The position numbers and the translations under genes are program-made. Under the pieces are notes generated by a model. That model ran no database searches. It saw only the letters and a list, made by a program, of their open reading frames with translations, and was not told the DNA's origin. 64,000 nt of DNA from Chloroflexota bacterium (GTDB taxonomy: Bacteria; Chloroflexota; UBA11872), in NCBI GenBank assembly GCA_022825895.1, contig JAJDVX010000013.1, positions 1-64,000 on the forward strand. Reading direction: 5' to 3'. Positions 45,596-54,983 of the stretch are shown here, piece by piece; position 1 is the stretch's first letter; the number at the start of each line of letters is the position of its first letter.

Positions 45596-48409
45596 ATGAC
45601 GGTCGACGTATCCGCGATTCCAGGGCTGTTGCTGCTCGGCTTGGAACTGCTGGTACTGGCTGCCGTTGGCTTTGCCGTCGCGCGCGTGACCCTGGCGCAG
45701 AGCGACGACCGGATGGCCTTGGCCCAGGGCATGGTCATTGGCCTGGGGCTCTGGGGAGTCATCGCGAACTTCGTCATGTATGTGGTTCCTGGGCTGTCCG
45801 GAGCCACAGTGGCCTGGGTAATCACGTTGGCCCTCGGCGCCCGACTGGCCTGGAAAGCGCACGACAAGCTGCGCCTGCCGCCGCGTACGGTCGTGGGTGT
45901 TGTTGCCGCGGCTCTGGTGTTGCTCTGGGTCGCGTTGGCCAGCCGCCAGCTCATCTCGATCACCGATCCCGATATCCACGTGGGACTCGCTGCGGTCATC
46001 CGGGCGGGAGGTTGGCCGCCAGCCCTGCCCTGGAATCCAGGAATCCCCGTGTACTACCACTACGGCGTGGACCTATTGGTCGGGCTTCTCAGCCCTCCGG
46101 CTGGTCTGGGGCCGGTCTTCATGATCGAGCTGCTGGGGGCGTACGTCTGGACCAGCTTTGTACTTGTGATCGCGACGACCCTGGTACGGCTTGGTGGGAT
46201 ACGGGCCTTGACGCTCACCCCGCTGCTGCTCACGGCCGGTGCCTGGACGCTGGTTCATTACACGGAACCCCCGGGTCTCCTTCGGATTCCGCTCCCGGCA
46301 GGCATCCCGGCGGCCGGTTTGCGTGCGTCGTTGGGGAGTGTCTATTGGCCATGGCTCGAAGCACCGGAAGCGGTCTGGAACGCTCCCGTCCAAGTGTCCC
46401 CTCCCAACATCTGGCAGCCATTGTTCGTGCTGGCATATGCCTTGTTGTTCATCGCCCTCACCTGGGTCGTCAGCAGCAAGCGTCGGTCGTGGCCCGCGGT
46501 TCTGACCCTTGCCGCGTTGATTGGGTTTGCAGGCCTCGTGGAGGAAACCCTCACGCTGATTGTGCTGGGGCTGTGGGCGCTCGCGGAGGCCATTCGCCTG
46601 GCGCAATGCTGGCGCATGCGCTGCCTGAGCCGAGCGGCGACCTTGCGATCGGCCGCGGGACCCGCGATCGCCCTGGGGTTGCTCGTCGGCGGCGGTGGAG
46701 TGATCACGGGCGTGCTCGCCGGCTCTGTCGGAAGTGGACTGACGCTCGGGTGGATTGACGATCCCGCGAGCCGCCGACCGGTGGGAGGCTTTACGTCCCT
46801 TCCGGGCGGTGTCGGTGTGCTGGAAGTCGGGCTCATTCCGGTCGCCATAGCAGCCGCGTTGCTCGATCGGCGCAATCGCCTTGTATCGATGCTGGTAGCC
46901 GGAAGCACGGTGTGTCTGCTTGCTGCGCTCATACTGCAATACGAGCCGGCAAGAGACGTGACTCGGCTGGATGGGCACGCCCGAAACCTTGCGCTGCTGG
47001 CCCTGCTACTTGCCTTGGCGCGCTGCCAGCGTGCCGTGCGCGCCCGCTGGCGCTACTCGGTGGGTGCGCTGGCCGTGGTACTCATTGCGTGGCCTACGGT
47101 CATTAGGCCGGTGCACAACCTTGGCTACGCGCTCAGCCGCGGGCCGCAGATCGCTCAGGCCCCGTCTGGTCCGCCCGACGCTCTCTGGAGCTTCCTCGGT
47201 CGGTACGAACTCGGCGGTCCCCCCGCGGAACGCGTTGCCGACTACATACGCACCCATACGGAAATCAACGCTCGCATCCTCTCGCCGGACCCCACGGGTC
47301 TCTCAGCCTCCACGGGACGTCCCAACGCTGCCGGCTACGCGCAGTTTGCGCACTATAGCTACGAGCCTGGCCCCGAGTATCTGGACGCAATCAGATTCCT
47401 GGAGCCGGCCGCCGTTCGACGTCGCGGGTTCGCCTATGTGCACGCTACGGACAGGTGGGCGGCTGGCCTTCCGGACCAAGCCAGGCGGTGGCTGGCCGAC
47501 CGTCGCTTCTTCGAGCCGCTGATCCGCGACGGCGCCGACACGCTCTACCGTGTCCTGCCCGCGTTCCGGGACCTGGAATCGCCGCCGCCGTCAGGTTCGT
47601 ATGAAGCCTTGCGAGGGGCGGTTCCTCCAGGGTCCACGGTTTACTTCTCACCGAGCATCCGGCCAAAGGATGTCGAACGGCTGGCCGCGCTGAGGGCCGC
47701 CGCGACGTTGTGGAACACCCAACGCCTTGGCGTCGAACCCTCGTCGATTCTGCACCTGCAGACGCGCGTTCCCACGGCGCCTCTCGGGACCAACCGCCCC
47801 GATTTCGTTATTACATCGTCCGTGCTGGCGCCGTCCGCACTCGACCAGCGGTTTCGCCAGCCGATTTGGTGGGACGGCGAACTCGCCGCGTACGCGCTAC
47901 GAGAGGTGTCGAGGCCCGGAGCAATTGCCCTCAAGACGGCGTTCAGCGTCGGCATGGCAGATGTTCAAGAATCTGAGGGGCGCATTGCCTTTACCGCCGC
48001 ATTTGCCGACAACATGCGCCAAGCGTGGAAGGGCCAGGACTGGCTGGTGTTGGCAACGGATGCTTCCCATTGGGCCTTTCCGAGCCAATTCGAAGCTGAT
48101 GGTGTCCGTCACGCCGGCGCGCAATGGTTCGCGGGGCAGGTTCTTCCAGGCCAGGGAACGACGAGGCATTCCTACGAATTCGATCCGCTGTCGACAACGT
48201 TGGCCGTGCGGGGTGATAGAGGCGAATTTGAGGTTGCGGAGTCATCCGGCTCGGGGCTGGAGCCCGGCGTGTGGACGCTGGCCGTGCGCCTCAGGGGTGA
48301 TTGGTGGGAAGTTGCACTGATCCCGGTTATGAAGATCGTCGTCAATCAGGACGGGAGTGTGGATTACGAGGTCTATGAGGGCGACCTTGAGGCGAGGCTC
48401 CTTGACTAG
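45596..48409 (+). CDS. Large polytopic membrane protein, paralogue 5 of 8
   Basis: A 937-residue member, last of the plus-strand array. Motifs: D124-x3-H128 (ITDPDIH), YHYGVDLLVG, PPNIWQP (Gln for Lys), EE in LVEETLTL, PARDVTRLDGHARN (shared with paralogue 4), TGRPNAAGY, GPEYLDAIRFLEPAAVRRRG, YVHATDRW (Arg for Ala) and KGQDWLV. It starts MTVDVSAIPG, 103 nt after paralogue 4. The spacer shows no strong signal. The shared segment before DGHARN and the common C-terminal module suggest that 4 and 5 arose from a recent duplication. Confidence 0.75.
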   Translation: MTVDVSAIPGLLLLGLELLVLAAVGFAVARVTLAQSDDRMALAQGMVIGLGLWGVIANFVMYVVPGLSGATVAWVITLALGARLAWKAHDKLRLPPRTVVGVVAAALVLLWVALASRQLISITDPDIHVGLAAVIRAGGWPPALPWNPGIPVYYHYGVDLLVGLLSPPAGLGPVFMIELLGAYVWTSFVLVIATTLVRLGGIRALTLTPLLLTAGAWTLVHYTEPPGLLRIPLPAGIPAAGLRASLGSVYWPWLEAPEAVWNAPVQVSPPNIWQPLFVLAYALLFIALTWVVSSKRRSWPAVLTLAALIGFAGLVEETLTLIVLGLWALAEAIRLAQCWRMRCLSRAATLRSAAGPAIALGLLVGGGGVITGVLAGSVGSGLTLGWIDDPASRRPVGGFTSLPGGVGVLEVGLIPVAIAAALLDRRNRLVSMLVAGSTVCLLAALILQYEPARDVTRLDGHARNLALLALLLALARCQRAVRARWRYSVGALAVVLIAWPTVIRPVHNLGYALSRGPQIAQAPSGPPDALWSFLGRYELGGPPAERVADYIRTHTEINARILSPDPTGLSASTGRPNAAGYAQFAHYSYEPGPEYLDAIRFLEPAAVRRRGFAYVHATDRWAAGLPDQARRWLADRRFFEPLIRDGADTLYRVLPAFRDLESPPPSGSYEALRGAVPPGSTVYFSPSIRPKDVERLAALRAAATLWNTQRLGVEPSSILHLQTRVPTAPLGTNRPDFVITSSVLAPSALDQRFRQPIWWDGELAAYALREVSRPGAIALKTAFSVGMADVQESEGRIAFTAAFADNMRQAWKGQDWLVLATDASHWAFPSQFEADGVRHAGAQWFAGQVLPGQGTTRHSYEFDPLSTTLAVRGDRGEFEVAESSGSGLEPGVWTLAVRLRGDWWEVALIPVMKIVVNQDGSVDYEVYEGDLEARLLD

Positions 48410-48423
48410 CCTGGGTTGGCCCA

Positions 48424-48462
48424 CGACTCACGATCGCCGGGTTCAGACGCCGCTCTGAGTCG
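48424..48462. terminator. Inverted repeat downstream of the plus-strand membrane array
   Basis: CGACTCA (48424-48430) and TGAGTCG (48456-48462) form a perfect 7-bp stem around a 25-nt loop, 15 nt after the stop of paralogue 5. It could be a factor-dependent terminator or mRNA-stabilising element. No T-run follows. Confidence 0.25.
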
Positions 48463-48567
48463 AGTTGTCGCCTCAACTGCAGGGTTCAACGACCAGCCTT
48501 CCGACTTCTGAATTTAGTCCCGGCAAGGCAGAATTCGCAGCTTCTGAAGCGCCCGGGGCTGGAGATC

Positions 48568-50748
48568 GTGGATAGAAACATCGCGGATGGGATTCTCGGC
48601 TCGGCCAGGCTTGAGATTAACGGGCCGGCCGTGGCCGGGCAGCCGGTGACGTTTCGCATCATCTACACGGCCGGTGCCACAGGGGTAGACGACCGGGGCG
48701 CTGTTCGAGTTTCCTGGCGCGCGCAGGCGGGGTTGGGGGAGCCGCAGCTTGAAGATCCCGCCGCGCCGGGATATCTGGCGGTTCGGACGGTGTCTGACGG
48801 CACGGTTCGGCCGGTGGCGCGCTTCAATGAGCGCGGACACCGGCGGCCCTTCGTGCCGGCGGTCACCGTACACACCGACGATGGCGGGCTGTGGCCGGGC
48901 GACCGGGTGGAGCTGACGTTCGGCGACACCTCCGGGGGCAGTCCCGGCATCCGCGCGCCCGTGACGGTGGTGAAGGCCTTCGAGTTCCAGGTTTCGGTTG
49001 ACTGCAAGGGCGCGCAGGAGTTCCTGGACCTGGATGGCTTCCTGACGTTTCAGGTTGTGGCCGGGCCGGCGGTTCGGCTGGTGGCGATTGCCCCCAGCGA
49101 CGTGAAGTCGGGGGAGCCGTTTACGGTGCACGCTCGGTTCGAGGACCTCTGGGGGAATCCCACCGAGTTGCCCGGCGCCTCGCTACAGGTCGGGATCGGA
49201 AACGGCCACGATGTGCGTGGCGCGGCAGCCGGCGCAGGGCCAGTGATCCCCATCCAGAATCTAACGCTGGAGGATTGCGGTGTAGTCCGACTGGAGGTCA
49301 CGGACCAGACCAGCGGATTGCGAGCCACCAGCAACCCGATTCGGGTTGGCGCCGAGATTCCGGCCGAGCGGCGCTGGTGGGGGGACTTGCACGGACAGAG
49401 CGGCGAGACCGTGGGCACCAACCCCTCGGCCGATTATTTCCACTACGCCAGATACACCGCCGGCGCTGACTTCACCTGTCACCAGGGCAACGACTTCCAG
49501 ATCACGGACGAGTTCTGGGCGCGGTTGCGGCGCGAGGTGGAGGCGATCCACGAGGACGGCGAGTTCGTGTGCTTTCACGGGTACGAGTGGTCGGGGAACA
49601 CCGAGGTGGGCGGCGACCGAAACGTGATATTTCGGGGCGTTCCGGAGGCCGACGACATCTGGCGCTCGGGGCGCTGGCTGATCGGCGACCGACGGCCGCT
49701 GGATCCCGCGCAGGACGCTCTGAATCTGGACGAACTCTACGTGCGGTTTCGCGGACGCGACGACGTGATGCTGCTGCCGCACGTGGGCGGTCGTCGCGCG
49801 GAATTGCGCTGGATCGACCCCTCGCTGGAGCCAGTGGTGGAAGTGCACTCGGCGCACGGCACCTCGGAATGGTTCCTAGAGCAGGCGCTGGCGACGGGCG
49901 TGAAGGTGGGTTTTCTGGCGGGCAGCGACGACCACATGGGGCGGCCGGGGGCAACGCTGGCCAACGCGAACGAGATGCCGGTGAACGGCGGCCTGGCCTG
50001 CATTCGCGCGGCGAAACTAACGCGCGATGGGATCTGGGCCGGCCTACACTCGCGCCACTGTCATGGAACGACCGGCGTGCGGATTCTGATTGACACGCAG
50101 GTCGCGGGCGCGCGCATGGGCGCCGAAGCCGCCGCGAAGGGTGCCGTTCCGGTTGACGTTCGGGTCAACGGCACGGCGCCGATTATCGAGATCGCGGTCT
50201 ACCGGGACGGCGAGCCGGTGCATCGCTGGACGCCGCCGGGCGACCCAGCGCACGTCCTGGTGGCCTGGACAGGGAATCTGCGTATCGCGCGCGGGCGCAA
50301 GCAGACGTGGGACGGTGAGTTGACCGTGCGGGGAGCGAGGATCCATGAGGTCTCGCCGTTCGCTTTCGACCATCCGCACGAGGGCTTGATCGGCGGCCAC
50401 GGGCAGCGCGTGGCATGGACCAGCGAGACGGCGGGCGACTACGACGGCGTGTGGCTGGAGTTGGCCGACGTGACGGATCCCGTGATCGAATTCGCGGCCG
50501 AGCCGCTGGCTGTCACGCAGCCTCTCGCCGGGATCGAGGACGGTCCGTTGTTCGTGGAGGCGAAGGGTTTGGGGGCGCACCTGCGTCTGCAAGCGCTGCC
50601 GCATGACGGTGGTCCCTTGGACGCCGAGCTGTCCTGGGTCGACGCCGCGCCGCTCGACGGCCTTCACGCGTATCACGTGCGTGTGCTGCAGTTGGACGGG
50701 CACATGGCCTGGTCGAGCCCGACGTATGTTGACATAACTACGGCGTGA
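48568..50748 (+). CDS. DUF3604-family protein (PHP-related)
   Basis: A 726-residue protein of unknown function. Residues 1-240 look like an all-beta region. From about 268 the DUF3604 core is visible: RRWWGDLHGQSGE, FHYARYTAGADF, CFHGYEWSG...RNVIF, LLPHVGG, VEVHSAHGTSEW and GFLAGSDDHMGRPG. These His/Asp motifs recall PHP metal centres, but the usual DLHVHTxxS reads DLHGQSGE and the TDH equivalent is CHQGND, so the metal site differs. No signal peptide is present, so it is probably cytoplasmic. GTG start with GGAG just upstream. It lies between the membrane array and acs, and its role there is unknown. Confidence 0.8.
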   Translation: MDRNIADGILGSARLEINGPAVAGQPVTFRIIYTAGATGVDDRGAVRVSWRAQAGLGEPQLEDPAAPGYLAVRTVSDGTVRPVARFNERGHRRPFVPAVTVHTDDGGLWPGDRVELTFGDTSGGSPGIRAPVTVVKAFEFQVSVDCKGAQEFLDLDGFLTFQVVAGPAVRLVAIAPSDVKSGEPFTVHARFEDLWGNPTELPGASLQVGIGNGHDVRGAAAGAGPVIPIQNLTLEDCGVVRLEVTDQTSGLRATSNPIRVGAEIPAERRWWGDLHGQSGETVGTNPSADYFHYARYTAGADFTCHQGNDFQITDEFWARLRREVEAIHEDGEFVCFHGYEWSGNTEVGGDRNVIFRGVPEADDIWRSGRWLIGDRRPLDPAQDALNLDELYVRFRGRDDVMLLPHVGGRRAELRWIDPSLEPVVEVHSAHGTSEWFLEQALATGVKVGFLAGSDDHMGRPGATLANANEMPVNGGLACIRAAKLTRDGIWAGLHSRHCHGTTGVRILIDTQVAGARMGAEAAAKGAVPVDVRVNGTAPIIEIAVYRDGEPVHRWTPPGDPAHVLVAWTGNLRIARGRKQTWDGELTVRGARIHEVSPFAFDHPHEGLIGGHGQRVAWTSETAGDYDGVWLELADVTDPVIEFAAEPLAVTQPLAGIEDGPLFVEAKGLGAHLRLQALPHDGGPLDAELSWVDAAPLDGLHAYHVRVLQLDGHMAWSSPTYVDITTA

Positions 50749-50817
50749 GAGTTGCTGGAGGCGCGCCTCGAAGGCGTGGGTGAGACAAAGCTGCTAGGTG
50801 TATCAGCGGGGTCAGGG

Positions 50818-50847
50818 TTGACGGGTGTGAGGCTGCTCTCTAGCCTC
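50818..50847 (+). promoter_or_regulatory. Candidate acs promoter with overlapping hairpin
   Basis: TTGACG (50818-50823) and TAGCCT (50841-50846) are 17 nt apart. The -35 is strong and the -10 weak. GAGGCT/AGCCTC (50829-50834 with 50842-50847) forms a perfect 6-bp stem over the -10, which could be an operator. acs starts 43 nt downstream. Confidence 0.35.
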
Positions 50848-50889
50848 AGTTCCGCTCGGGCCAACCCGATAGACCGGCGAGGGTGATCG

Positions 50890-52887
<1,998 letters not shown>

Positions 52888-52949
52888 ACGGTCGCCATCC
52901 AACGCTTCGCTTCGAGTCGCGATGGCTAGCGGCGAACGGACTTTGTGAA

Positions 52950-52978
52950 TACAATCACAAGAGGGCGCGCGTGCGCCC
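52950..52978 (+). promoter_or_regulatory. Candidate -10 element and hairpin upstream of the cytochrome gene
   Basis: TACAAT at 52950-52955 matches a -10 box at 5 of 6 positions, without a clear -35. Immediately downstream GGGCGC-GCGT-GCGCCC (52963-52978) forms a perfect hairpin in the leader. A longer pair, GCCATC/GATGGC, lies at about 52894-52926 and could end the acs message. Confidence 0.3.
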
Positions 52979-52996
52979 GGGGGAGACGCTGACCGA

Positions 52997-53551
52997 ATGA
53001 CCGGCCTTAGCCCAAGCCGCCGCCTAATGGGCGCGCTGGCTGTCACCCTCGTATTGGTCGGCATCCTGGCTTCCTGCGGCGAAAGCCGAACGTTAACCCC
53101 TGCCAGCGCGGTAATGGTTGCGCCAGCGCCAGTGGCGCAGATCACGATGCCGCCGGATCGGACGCCGGCGCCGGCAGTGGAGTCGCCGACGCCGCGTGTG
53201 GCCGAAGCCATCGTCGCCGTGACGCCGGTGACCGCCGTGCCGACCGCTGTGGCCACCGCCGCGACAACGGATACCGTAGCCGAAGCCACCACACCGAGCG
53301 GCATCGGCCCGCTCAGTGGCGGCGCGGAGACGGGCCGCCAGCAATTCACCGCACTCGGCTGCATTGCCTGTCATGGCACCGACCTGAGCGGCGGGATCGG
53401 GCCGGAGCTTCGCAATCGCACGGTTGAGGACCTGCCCGATTCGCGAATTCGTGAGCAGGCCATGCAAGGCGGCAATGGCATGCCGGCGTTTCCGAACATG
53501 ACCGAGCAGGAACTGCAGAACTTCATCGCATTCATCCGCAGCCAGGCGTAG
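52997..53551 (+). CDS. c-type cytochrome lipoprotein
   Basis: A 184-residue exported monohaem cytochrome c. The N-terminal signal ends in a lipobox LASC (Cys27), so the protein should be lipid-anchored on the outer face of the membrane. Residues about 35-105 form a low-complexity Ala/Pro/Thr/Val linker. The haem domain has C122-I-A-C125-H126 and a likely distal Met in GGNGMPAFPNM (M162). It would carry electrons outside the membrane. Partners are not in the window. GGGGGAG lies about 12 nt before the ATG. Confidence 0.9.
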   Translation: MTGLSPSRRLMGALAVTLVLVGILASCGESRTLTPASAVMVAPAPVAQITMPPDRTPAPAVESPTPRVAEAIVAVTPVTAVPTAVATAATTDTVAEATTPSGIGPLSGGAETGRQQFTALGCIACHGTDLSGGIGPELRNRTVEDLPDSRIREQAMQGGNGMPAFPNMTEQELQNFIAFIRSQA

Positions 53552-53634
53552 CCCAGGGCCATTCGTTCGTTCGGGTCCGTGTCGCGGTAGCCAGCGTGGT
53601 GCCGTTTGGCCGAGTACCCTCGTAATCGAACCAC

Positions 53635-53707
53635 GCCCAGGTAGCTCAGTCGGCAGAGCAGCGGTTTTGTAAACCGCAGGTTGTGGGTTCGAATCCCACC
53701 CTGGGCT
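53635..53707 (+). tRNA. tRNA-Thr (anticodon TGT)
   Basis: A 73-nt cloverleaf. The acceptor GCCCAGG/CCTGGGC pairs perfectly, with discriminator T. The D arm has AGCTCAGTCGGCAGAGC. The anticodon stem GCGGT/ACCGC encloses loop TTTGTAA, giving anticodon TGT. The T arm is GTGGG-TTCGAAT-CCCAC. No CCA is encoded. U36 and A37 make it a standard t6A substrate. Confidence 0.96.
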
Positions 53708-53882
53708 CCGTGGCCGATCCGCAATGCGTAGCGTCGCGCACGACCCGTGGCGAGCACTGCCAATGAACGGCGGATCCGGCGAGCCGTTTCCGGCACTGGG
53801 CTAGAATCCCCGCGGCGCGGCGGACGCCCGGCGCCACAGTCCCTGACCTGTCCATGCTGATCGGAGTGCGCTGAAGCAGCCC

Positions 53883-54908
53883 ATGCGCGTGCTGGTAACC
53901 GGCGCGGCCGGCTTTATGGGAAGCCATGCCGTGGACCGTCTGCTTGACCACGGCCACGAGGTCACCGCCGCCGATAGCCTCATCGGCGGCTACGTCGAGA
54001 ACGTCAATCCGGCCGCCGAATTTGTCGAGTGCGACCTGGCCAACCGCGCGGCGGCAACCGAACTGGTCGAGTCCGCCGCTCCTGAGGTTATCTACCACTA
54101 CGCGGCCGACGCCACCGAAGGACGCAGCCAGTTCACCCCGTTGAGCTCCATGGACAACAACGTGGTCGGCTACCTGAACACGCTGGTGCCGGCGATCGCC
54201 AACGGACTCTCCAAGGTCGTGCTCGTGAGTTCAATGAGCGTGTATGGCGCGCAGCAGGCGCCGTTTGAAGAATCGATGCCGCGCCTTCCGGAGGATGTCT
54301 ACGCGGCCATGAAGGCTTCCATGGAAGCCGCCACCGAGCACCTGTCGGCCGTCCACGGCTTTGACTACGCCATCTTTCGCCCGCATAACGTGTACGGCGA
54401 GCGCCAGAACCTGGCGGATCCGTATCGCAACGTCGTGGCGATTTTCATCAACGCCTTGCTGCGGGGCCGCGCGTTCCACATCTATGGTGACGGTGAACAG
54501 CGCCGCGCGTACTCGTACATCGGCGATACGAACCCTGTGATGGTTGACGGTGGCCTCAGCGACCGCTCAAACGGACGCATTTTCAACGTCGGCTCGTCGG
54601 AGGACGTTTCGATCAACCAGCTGGCGGATGTCGTGCGAGACGTGTTCTTTGAGGGTGGACCGTGGCCGGCCGGCCTGGAACCCAAGTACATGCCCGGCCG
54701 ACCGCTGGAAGTAAAAAACGCCTACTGCGCGCACGACGCGGCCGAACAGATCCTGGGTTTCCGCAATACGACTTCGTTGCGCGAGGGGGTTGAGGCCATG
54801 GTGCGATGGGCACGCGAGGGAGGTGCGCGTGAGCCGGTCTATTTGCCGGACAGTCTTGAGATCGGAAGCGAGCACGCGCCGGCGACCTGGCGCGAGCAGT
54901 TGATCTGA
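53883..54908 (+). CDS. NAD-dependent epimerase/dehydratase (extended SDR)
   Basis: A 341-residue nucleotide-sugar epimerase or dehydratase. It has the N-terminal VLVTGAAGFMGSHAVDRLLDHGHEV (GxxGxxG NAD loop) and the catalytic Ser in VLVSSMSVYGA. The Y-x3-K pair is in VYAAMKASMEAA, and RPHNVYGERQNLADPYRNVVAIFINALLRG is typical of UDP-glucose 4-epimerase-like SDRs. The exact sugar is unknown. A TAGAAT (-10-like) lies about 80 nt upstream. It is convergent with membrane paralogue 6 (75-nt gap) and could provide a sugar nucleotide for envelope glycans, which is inference. Confidence 0.88.
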   Translation: MRVLVTGAAGFMGSHAVDRLLDHGHEVTAADSLIGGYVENVNPAAEFVECDLANRAAATELVESAAPEVIYHYAADATEGRSQFTPLSSMDNNVVGYLNTLVPAIANGLSKVVLVSSMSVYGAQQAPFEESMPRLPEDVYAAMKASMEAATEHLSAVHGFDYAIFRPHNVYGERQNLADPYRNVVAIFINALLRGRAFHIYGDGEQRRAYSYIGDTNPVMVDGGLSDRSNGRIFNVGSSEDVSINQLADVVRDVFFEGGPWPAGLEPKYMPGRPLEVKNAYCAHDAAEQILGFRNTTSLREGVEAMVRWAREGGAREPVYLPDSLEIGSEHAPATWREQLI

Positions 54909-54983
54909 TCCGAAGCTCATTCGCGGATCGCATGGCCAACCCGTGCCTCGGGAGGCCACCGCGCCGGCGGGACCCGCCTGCGG

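Noticed and set aside
33619-48409. Reading the plus-strand membrane genes as glycosyltransferase family 39 or DUF2298 proteins
   Set aside because: Architecture is similar in outline (outer-loop Asp, YHYG-like motif, soluble tail), but the diagnostic motifs of those families are not clearly present. Left unnamed.
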